From Tritrichomonas foetus (taxonomy: Eukaryota > Parabasalia > Tritrichomonadida > Tritrichomonadidae), in the NCBI GenBank assembly GCA_001839685.1, contig MLAK01000050.1, positions 1 to 13,181 on the forward strand: a stretch of DNA of 13,181 bases, in the 5' to 3' direction. The translations under genes were made by a program, and so were the position numbers. Each line of letters opens with the position of its first letter. Within the stretch, counting starts at the first letter, position 1. This document shows positions 7,971 through 13,181 of the stretch, piece after piece. Under the pieces are notes generated by a model. That model made no database searches. It was not told where the DNA came from and saw only the letters and a list, made by a program, of their open reading frames with translations.

Positions 7971-8148
7971 AATGTGATGTAAAAATTAATCAGCCATATA
8001 TACATACAAAAATAATACATGTTCTTCTTTGAGTTGCACAATTATAAAATACAAATATCGTTAAAAATATTAATAAATATATTAATAATTATAAAAACGA
8101 TTAGATAGTTAGTTTCGTTTATTTATTAACATTTCTGAGAAAAAGTAT

Positions 8149-8152
8149 TTTA
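8149..8152 (-). terminator. TAAA overlapping the stop codon
   Basis: The minus-strand stop TAA (8150-8152) is followed by A, so stop and UAAA poly(A) signal overlap. This is a hallmark of trichomonad genes. Confidence 0.5.
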
Positions 8153-8839
8153 ACTGATAAATTTATAAATATCATAAATAACTTTAGCAATCGAATATAT
8201 TCCAAGAGCTGTTTCAACAACACCAACAATGGAATCAATTATATTTAAAATTTTGTTAATTATTGCATGATTAAAACGAAGTTCTTCAACAAATTCTGTG
8301 TTAACGATGGCACGATATACATTGATTATGCAATAAGCAACAGAAACACCAAGGATAACTTTATCTGAAGAAAGGAAATTTGAAATAGAATCTGTCATTT
8401 GATGAAAACGACATTTAACTTCATTCATTTTCTTTTGAACAAATTCAGCAACACATTTTGTGAGGTTAACATTTGGACGAGAAAATTCATAATTCATTTG
8501 ATGAAGATTACTTCTGATATAATAATTGGCATGATTAATTGTATGATTTATACTAATATGAGGAGGAATTGGTGCATTATTATCAATTGCATATTGAATT
8601 TCTTCAACTTCTCTAAAAAGACGACCATCATCAAAAAAGTTGTTTCTATTTTGGTTTGGAGCATTAATTGCTTGATTTCGAGGAATATTAGGNTGTGGTG
8701 CATTTGGAATTAAATTTGGATTAATAACACATAAGTTTGNTCTATTTTGAAGATAAGTTCGAATGTTTTTAATTGACTTACATCCATTGTGAAGGTTTTG
8801 GAAAAGTTCAATGACTTTCATAGCTGATTGAGGATCCAT
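8150..8839 (-). CDS. lineage-specific protein with two C-terminal hydrophobic segments (229 aa)
   Basis: No family recognised. The start is ATG 8839: the frame extends one codon to a GTG at 8842, which is not a credible start in a protist, and a TCATT initiator lies 20 nt upstream of the ATG. The N-terminal 30 residues are helical (MDPQSAMKVIELFQNLHNG). About 33-72 is Asn/Pro-rich and probably disordered. About 73-155 is helical with His and Asn. Two hydrophobic stretches follow, about 159-178 (KVILGVSVAYCIINVYRAIV) and 195-226 (NKILNIIDSIVG, ALGIYSIAKVIYDIY). These could be a re-entrant pair or two TM helices that anchor the protein by its C-terminus, or buried amphipathic helices. Two N bases (8693, 8740) leave residues 34 and 49 undefined. 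It is divergent with the gene at 9203, and weak motif parallels suggest a related protein (see findings). Confidence 0.7.
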   Translation of the reverse strand: MDPQSAMKVIELFQNLHNGCKSIKNIRTYLQNRXNLCVINPNLIPNAPXPNIPRNQAINAPNQNRNNFFDDGRLFREVEEIQYAIDNNAPIPPHISINHTINHANYYIRSNLHQMNYEFSRPNVNLTKCVAEFVQKKMNEVKCRFHQMTDSISNFLSSDKVILGVSVAYCIINVYRAIVNTEFVEELRFNHAIINKILNIIDSIVGVVETALGIYSIAKVIYDIYKFIS

Positions 8840-8856
8840 CACGAGTTAGTTAATAA

Positions 8857-8861
8857 AATGA
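8857..8861 (-). promoter_or_regulatory. initiator-like TCATT for the 8150-8839 gene
   Basis: AATGA on the plus strand is TCATT on the minus strand. The A at 8859 gives a 20-nt 5' UTR before the ATG at 8839, supporting that start over the upstream GTG. Confidence 0.55.
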
Positions 8862-8890
8862 AGTGTTTCCATAGATTTAATTGTNTTTCA

Positions 8891-8942
8891 TCAATTGAAA
8901 ATTTTTGAAATTTTGAAACTTTTGAAATTCAATTGAAAATAT
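8891..8942. repeat. short tandem and direct repeats in the divergent promoter region
   Basis: TCAATTGAAAAT occurs at 8891-8902 and again at 8930-8941. Between the copies are three imperfect TTTTGAAA units with a period of 9-10 bp. The element is palindrome-centred (CAATTG) and sits between two divergent genes, so it may be a shared regulatory cluster or replication slippage. Confidence 0.6.
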
Positions 8943-9056
8943 TTCCAGGCAATGAATTACTATTCAATTATTTCTATGATTTGTCCTATTTTTGTATGAA
9001 ATTTTTTACATGCCAATCAATTTTTTCAAATAAAAAGTTTCCAGGCAATGAATTAC
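8942..9056. repeat. 19-bp direct repeat, two copies 96 bp apart
   Basis: tttccaggcaatgaattac is found exactly at 8942-8960 and 9038-9056. A third, partial relative (caatgaattcctattca, 9168-9184) matches 16 of 17 bases of 8950-8966 and runs into the initiator of the downstream gene. The region looks like local segmental duplication ahead of the plus-strand gene. Confidence 0.75.
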
Positions 9057-9181
9057 AAATAATTTTTCAAATAAAATTTCTAATGTATTTTCCAAATTTT
9101 CAAAATTCTGTATCAAAAAAAGAAATAATTGAATTTTTTTTTTCCATTTCATTTATTTGTTTCTCCCCAATGAATTCCTAT

Positions 9182-9186
9182 TCACA
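9182..9186 (+). promoter_or_regulatory. initiator-like TCACA for the 9203-9826 gene
   Basis: TCACA, with its A at 9184, lies 19 nt before the ATG at 9203. It decides the start: the in-frame ATGs at 8933 and 9170 lie upstream of this putative transcription start. Confidence 0.55.
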
Positions 9187-9202
9187 AACAAAAGAAAAAA
9201 AG

Positions 9203-9826
9203 ATGCTCGAATCTTTTGATCAGATTCTTCATGGAGTTATGAAAATGCATTTATATCTTGTCAGTCGTCTTAATCCAAATCAAACAGTAAGTNATTCCAA
9301 TGATAATTCTACTGACAATGAAGCAACATTGAATTTCAACTATGAACAAATTCAGAAGAATTACGAAGAACTTTTGGAAAATCGGAAAACGAACAATAAT
9401 AATTCATCTAATGAAGAAAAAGTCATTAATTCTTATTCAAATATTGTTTTCATTCTTGACGAAATTTCACAAACTCTTTATTTCGCAATTTCTAATCATC
9501 AAAAAATGTTGTCTTCAACAACATTAACTTTTGTTAAAACAAAGATTGATGAATTTAATTTAGAATTAAATAAAAGTGTTTCAAAGCTAATTTATAAATC
9601 TTCAAATAGTAATAAACTTAATGAAAGTGATGAAACAAATGAATATATAAATCAATTAAAGCAATTATATGATCAACAAAGAGATATTATGACTCAAATC
9701 AACCACTATGTTGAAAATGGAGTTGATGATCAAAAATTATCTGATACAACGGGAAAGATTTTCCGTGGTTGTTTATTTGGATATGTTTTATATCAAGGAT
9801 ATAATTTTCTAAAGAATCGAAAATAA
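9203..9826 (+). CDS. lineage-specific coiled-coil protein with hydrophobic C-terminus (207 aa)
   Basis: No family recognised. The start was placed at ATG 9203 because an initiator TCACA lies 19 nt upstream. The frame is open back to 8933, but that extension is Phe/Ile-rich and made partly of the direct-repeat sequence. The chosen protein begins MLESFDQILHGVMKMHLYLV, a helix. An Asn/Ser/Glu-rich low-complexity stretch (about 28-72) follows, then helical and possibly coiled-coil segments at about 75-135 and 145-172. The end (about 187-203, FRGCLFGYVLYQGYNFL) is moderately hydrophobic and capped by basic KNRK, compatible with a short tail anchor or an amphipathic helix. One N (9293) leaves residue 31 undefined. 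The stop TAA overlaps a TAAA poly(A)-type motif. It is divergently paired with the gene at 8150-8839 across 363 bp. Confidence 0.65.
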   Translation: MLESFDQILHGVMKMHLYLVSRLNPNQTVSXSNDNSTDNEATLNFNYEQIQKNYEELLENRKTNNNNSSNEEKVINSYSNIVFILDEISQTLYFAISNHQKMLSSTTLTFVKTKIDEFNLELNKSVSKLIYKSSNSNKLNESDETNEYINQLKQLYDQQRDIMTQINHYVENGVDDQKLSDTTGKIFRGCLFGYVLYQGYNFLKNRK

Positions 9827-9827
9827 A
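9824..9827 (+). terminator. TAAA overlapping the stop codon
   Basis: Stop TAA at 9824-9826 plus the next A gives the UAAA poly(A)-type signal typical of trichomonad genes. Confidence 0.5.
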
Positions 9828-9958
9828 TGTTATTAGTGTTATTTATTCACTGATATGACTAAAAATCGCATTTTTATTTTATATACAAACTTCTTTTTTG
9901 ATATTTTTGTTTCACCTAATGATCGTTTATTTATGAGAACACGAATCTTTTCGATTTG

Positions 9959-10183
9959 TCATTTCGAAACAGGATAGAAATGATATGGAATGAAATATTT
10001 TAATGCATCCTTAATAGAGCAACCGTTTTGATCCCAGAGAATAATTATTTCATGATTATTTCTAATAACTGCATATTCAAATTATCTGATTCAAATCTCG
10101 CTCTTCCTATATCGAAATGATATTACTTGTTCTTTGCTATATTGCCCATGGTTAGTGATTGTCCTACTATATATTAGAATCAC
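9959..10183 (-). pseudogene. decayed coding fragment of unknown family
   Basis: One minus-strand frame is open for 30 codons (10183-10094), is broken by TGA at 10091-10093 and TAA at 10082-10084, then is open for 40 codons to a terminal TGA at 9959-9961. The second run contains HEIIILWDQNGCSIKDALKY and ends FIPYHFYPVSK. This is rich in Trp, Cys, Gly and Asp, unlike translation of AT-rich spacer. An overlapping alternative frame across the stops (GRARFESDNLN) could mean a small frameshift rather than point stops. No upstream start is clear, so this looks like a 3'-terminal remnant. I cannot name the family. Confidence 0.4.
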
Positions 10184-10347
10184 TTATTCACTTTTAAAGC
10201 AAGAATCCTTCTGAAAAATGCCGAATAACATTCGAAAAAAAAAAAAAATAAATAACATTGGAAATGGAAAAAAAAAGTGGAAAGATTTTATCTTAACCTA
10301 TTTTTTATATTAAATTTAACAGTTAATCTTCAAAACAATATGAAACT
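10184..10347. other. AT-rich spacer at the 3' side of the ABC gene
   Basis: No gene seen. It holds a 13-base poly-A run near 10238-10250 and shorter A tracts near 10268-10276. The only gene-like element in the wider interval 9827-10348 is the decayed fragment at 9959-10183. Confidence 0.5.
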
Positions 10348-10351
10348 TTTA
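10348..10351 (-). terminator. TAAA overlapping the ABC gene stop codon
   Basis: The minus-strand stop TAA (10349-10351) is followed by A, giving the trichomonad-type UAAA poly(A) signal at the stop. Confidence 0.5.
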
Positions 10352-12652
10352 TACTTCTTCGGCTTCCTCTGACATTCTAACAATTTCCATGAATACTCTC
10401 TCAAGTGAAGAGGAAGAACAAGTATAATAAACAAATCCATTTTCACCTTTCTTTCCCTCTTCCATTATCATGAAGAGATCAGAAAGTTCAATCGCTGAAG
10501 CAGGAATGTCATAAATTCTTGCTTTCGGTCTAACAATAGACAAATTTGCCAGTGGAAGCTTCTCTCTGAAGAATTTATCACATTTGTCAGCTGTTACATC
10601 TCTTTCATCAGAAAGCATAACATCAACTTTGTAATCTGTTCCAAATTTCGCACTCAGCATTTCTGGTGAACCACATGTGAAAACACATCCTTTCACCATT
10701 ATTGAAATCATATCACACATGAACTCTGCTTCACTTAATAAGTGAGTACAAAGCATGAATGTTTTATCACCTCGATTTTCAAGAATCATTTCTTGAACAC
10801 TATGTCGAGCAACAGGATCAAGTGAAGCAGTTGGTTCATCAAGTAAAATAATTTCAGAAGGCCCATAAAAAGTCAAAGCAATTGCTAGTTTCCTTACATC
10901 ACCTTGAGAAAGTTCATTTAATGGCTTATCGCGAATTTCATCAAGTTCAAGAGATTTGACGAGTGCATCTCTTTTCTTTGTAACTTCATCATCATCGAAT
11001 TCAAACAAATAACCAAATAATTGGAAATGCTCATCAACTGTCATTTCATTTATGAGGTGTTTATTGAACTGTGGACAAATCGAAATTAAATTTGGATTAT
11101 TATATTCACTTATATCTTTCCCAAAAATTTCAATATTTCCATCTGAAGGTGGAAGTAAAGAAGTAATCATTCTAATTAATGTTGTTTTTCCTGCACCATT
11201 TGCACCCAAAAATCCAAAAAGAGAACCTTTTTTGACACCTAAAGAAACACTATTTACAGCGGGAATTGGTTTTCCTTCGGTGTTGAAGAATAAACGAGAA
11301 ACATTTTCAATTCTTACTGCATAATCATGAGAACTTTTCACTTCTTTTTCCATTTGCAAAGCTTCTTCAGTCACGTCGCTTTTGGCTTTTATTTCTTTGA
11401 AAAGCTCAGAATAATTTCCAAAGCTACGCTTTGCATTCTTCGATTGAACAGATTTTCTATTTTTCTCGATAATGAATAATACAATAGAGTAAATAACAAT
11501 GTTTCCCCAAGCCATAATCATAAAGGGCTGAGCATTTTTCTCTGTAGTCCAATAATAACCAAAATCTTGTTTCAGTGGCCCTAAATTATTCAAAACTATA
11601 GCATAAAGCCTTTCAATTGCGAGAACTGGAACCAATGAATAAATCCATTCAAGCCAAACAGGATTCTTTTGAATTGTGCACATTTCTACAATAAAAGGAA
11701 CAAGAAGAAGAATGAAAAATATTAAGAAAAGTTGATGGTTCGCAAATTCAACAGAATCAAAACAAAATGAAAGGCAATACATAAAAAGAATAATACCAAA
11801 ACCAGAGACAGCAATTATATACCACGTGGTGAACATATTATCTAAAAATGCTTTAATTTGTGCAGCTAAATAAATTGCCCATGCAATTGTGACAAAAATT
11901 AACCATAAACAATAATCAACGATAAAAGTGGAGAGCCAATATGGTAAAATAGAAAGTGAACATGATTCCATGTACGATCTCACTTCACCAGTGAGGTCAG
12001 AAATAATCTGGCTGATAATTAATGGTGTGATTGTCATAATTCCACAGCCAATCAAAATTGGTGCTGTTAAAGCAAACATAAATTCAATTTCACGTGTGTT
12101 TAAGGTAATAAAGCTAATATTGAGATCACTGGAATCACCATAAATATATTTATGCAAAACTCGGCTGGCTTGAATTTCGACGTCCAATTCTTGTGAAACT
12201 TGATGAAATCCTGTAACATTGAAGTAAGAAGTGATAAAATAGCTAAAATTGCGAATCGAATATCCGACAGTTAAAGGAATCGATTCTGGCTCGTCGTAAT
12301 TGCGCATATGATTGATAACCCATTTTTCGAAATTTTCGATCGATTCGAATGAAAAAGATTGAATTTCGCCGTAATTGGATTCGTTGAGAAAGAGATTTTC
12401 AATTTTTGTTTTTAATGAGTTCGAATCTGGAAATGTTTTATCGTCAATAAAGGCAAAACTTGGATTATCAAATTCTTTAAACGTATTTTTCTCAGCTTTT
12501 GGTGCGAGAATTGCAAACCATAAATAATTGCAAACGATTCCGAGAGCTGAGGCGACAATTGTACCGATCAAAGCCATTAAGAATTCTTTCCATGAACGTT
12601 TGAGGAGGACCCAGCGTCTAAAAAAAATCGCTTTAAAGTGGGAAGATTTCAT
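10349..12652 (-). CDS. ABCA-subfamily-like half ABC transporter, TMD-NBD (767 aa)
   Basis: A membrane ABC exporter half-molecule in TMD-then-NBD order. TM1 is at about 26-50. A large extracytoplasmic domain (about 51-188, with N-glycosylation sites such as NFS and NVT) follows. TM2-TM6 lie at about 190-215, 238-262, 275-298, 306-325 and 378-396. The first-TM/large-loop/five-TM plan is that of ABCA halves (ABC2_membrane_3). The NBD at about 445-680 has Walker A GANGAGKTT (483-491), Q-loop Gln 528 (ISICPQFN), signature LSQGD (581-585), Walker B IILLDEP (601-607), D-loop SLDP (610-613) and switch His 637 (LCTH). All catalytic elements are present, so it should bind and hydrolyse ATP. The signature deviates from the usual LSGGM/LSGGQ. 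ABCA members commonly move lipids or sterols; substrate here is unknown. A half transporter must dimerise. ATG 12652 has an initiator 23 nt upstream, and the stop overlaps TAAA. Confidence 0.93.
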   Translation of the reverse strand: MKSSHFKAIFFRRWVLLKRSWKEFLMALIGTIVASALGIVCNYLWFAILAPKAEKNTFKEFDNPSFAFIDDKTFPDSNSLKTKIENLFLNESNYGEIQSFSFESIENFEKWVINHMRNYDEPESIPLTVGYSIRNFSYFITSYFNVTGFHQVSQELDVEIQASRVLHKYIYGDSSDLNISFITLNTREIEFMFALTAPILIGCGIMTITPLIISQIISDLTGEVRSYMESCSLSILPYWLSTFIVDYCLWLIFVTIAWAIYLAAQIKAFLDNMFTTWYIIAVSGFGIILFMYCLSFCFDSVEFANHQLFLIFFILLLVPFIVEMCTIQKNPVWLEWIYSLVPVLAIERLYAIVLNNLGPLKQDFGYYWTTEKNAQPFMIMAWGNIVIYSIVLFIIEKNRKSVQSKNAKRSFGNYSELFKEIKAKSDVTEEALQMEKEVKSSHDYAVRIENVSRLFFNTEGKPIPAVNSVSLGVKKGSLFGFLGANGAGKTTLIRMITSLLPPSDGNIEIFGKDISEYNNPNLISICPQFNKHLINEMTVDEHFQLFGYLFEFDDDEVTKKRDALVKSLELDEIRDKPLNELSQGDVRKLAIALTFYGPSEIILLDEPTASLDPVARHSVQEMILENRGDKTFMLCTHLLSEAEFMCDMISIMVKGCVFTCGSPEMLSAKFGTDYKVDVMLSDERDVTADKCDKFFREKLPLANLSIVRPKARIYDIPASAIELSDLFMIMEEGKKGENGFVYYTCSSSSLERVFMEIVRMSEEAEEV

Positions 12653-12672
12653 TTTTTGGACTTTTGGTTACT

Positions 12673-12677
12673 AATGA
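12673..12677 (-). promoter_or_regulatory. initiator-like TCATT of the ABC transporter gene
   Basis: AATGA on the plus strand is TCATT on the minus strand, with its A at 12675, 23 nt before the ATG at 12652. Confidence 0.55.
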
Positions 12678-12984
12678 GCTTTTTCTTAATGTTAATAACT
12701 TTTTCTGAAATTTTCATCTAACCAAATTTAAATTAATAGTGAATCGTTGATAATTGAGATCAATTTTGATTTGCTGTGAAAACTTCAAAATGATTTTGTG
12801 AAAGAAAGCAATCAAATGTATTGAAATTTAATCCGAAGGGGAGTTATGAAAAATGTTGACATTGTATTGGACTAATTTATTAATTTCAATTTATTTTCCT
12901 GATTTTCAATGGAATTAAAAACTGATGTAAAGGCCATACAGATGTATACAAACTAGGGCTGAACTTTTATGATCCTATTCAAAT
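12678..12984. other. upstream region of the ABC gene, no gene called
   Basis: AT-rich DNA with several 25-27-codon open runs on the minus strand (for example near 12883-12960), none with a start codon or recognisable domain. I see no RNA gene. Confidence 0.4.
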
Positions 12985-13053
12985 ATTTGAATGTATTTCC
13001 TAATTTTATTTGAATGTATTTATAGAATTTATTTGAGTATATTATTNAATTGT
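12985..13053. repeat. 23-bp tandem repeat, three copies
   Basis: The motif atttgaatgtattt begins at 12985 and 13008, and a diverged version (atttgagtatatt) at 13031, so the unit is exactly 23 bp repeated three times. Conservation is high in the first 14 bases and loose in the remaining 9. An N at 13047 falls in the last unit, perhaps reflecting assembly uncertainty in the array. Confidence 0.7.
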
Positions 13054-13181
13054 GAAAACTCACGAAAAATGAAAAAAATTCACCTATATAAAAGATATTT
13101 TACATAGTATGTTGCTTATTCTTTCTTACAATAAATAAATAATAGCTATTCATGCATATTAAACAATTAAACATTTCAAAA

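Noticed and set aside
8399..8713. 104-codon plus-strand ORF
   Set aside because: It is antisense to the 8150-8839 gene, is Ile/Asn-rich with no domain, and has no initiator-like site that I noticed.
8840..8842. GTG start for the 8150-8839 gene
   Set aside because: Non-ATG starts are not expected in this eukaryotic setting, and an ATG follows directly.
8933..9202. N-terminal extension of the plus-strand orphan protein
   Set aside because: It encodes Phe/Ile-rich sequence built from the direct repeats, and the initiator at 9182-9186 lies downstream of both upstream ATGs.
10020..10100. tRNA-like fragments (a TAGAGCA-like and a TTCAAATC-like box)
   Set aside because: No acceptor, D or T stem pairs around them, and the interval is better explained as a decayed coding fragment.
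10349..12143. Plus-strand ORFs at 11052-11324 and 11928-12143
   Set aside because: Both are antisense to the ABC transporter, whose motifs are unmistakable.
12883..12960. 26-codon open run on the minus strand upstream of the ABC gene
   Set aside because: No start, no domain, and comparable open runs occur on the opposite strand, so it is not distinguishable from spacer.
1..13181. Spliceosomal introns
   Set aside because: I found no GTAYGT donor paired with an ACTAACACAYAG-type acceptor inside or between the coding frames, and all called genes are continuous.

Overview
The window looks like nuclear DNA of a parabasalid protist (trichomonad), most like an AT-rich Tritrichomonas-type genome. 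The evidence is: very AT-rich intergenic DNA; uninterrupted protein genes on both strands with no recognisable introns; a TCAYW initiator-like element 15-35 nt before six of the seven intact starts; TAAA motifs overlapping or just after most stop codons; and a typical trichomonad gene repertoire (long degenerate ankyrin protein, BTB-BACK protein, ABCA-type half transporter). The species name is inference. Five N bases show a draft assembly; four of them fall within 8693-9293.

Layout. 1-919: no intact gene, but the minus strand keeps a stop-poor frame continuing in phase from the gene on its right. 920-1453 (-): small ubiquitin-like-domain protein. 1454-1707: divergent promoter region. 1708-2658 (+): a decayed gene that still has an initiator and ATG. 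2676-3722 (+): a single-domain six-TM voltage-gated-type cation channel with a TKDSW pore motif (CatSper/NaChBac-like). 3723-3986: convergent intergenic DNA holding a 90-bp near-perfect inverted repeat. 3987-6641 (-): 884-residue ankyrin-repeat protein. 6974-7942 (-): BTB-BACK-like protein. 8150-8839 (-) and 9203-9826 (+): two divergent lineage-specific proteins, both with hydrophobic C-termini, separated by 363 bp of repeat-bearing DNA. 9959-10183 (-): a decayed coding fragment. 10349-12652 (-): ABCA-like half transporter. 12653-13181: upstream region of that gene, with a 23-bp tandem repeat.

There is no sign of a shared operon-like pathway. Each gene seems to have its own promoter, as expected for this lineage. 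Functional links are limited to broad themes: membrane transport (channel, ABC transporter) and protein-interaction scaffolds (ankyrin, BTB-BACK, ubiquitin-like). The least explained parts are the three decayed coding patches, the divergent hypothetical pair with its repeats and ambiguous bases, and the hairpin between the channel and ankyrin genes. I found no CRISPR array, rRNA, tRNA or complete mobile element.
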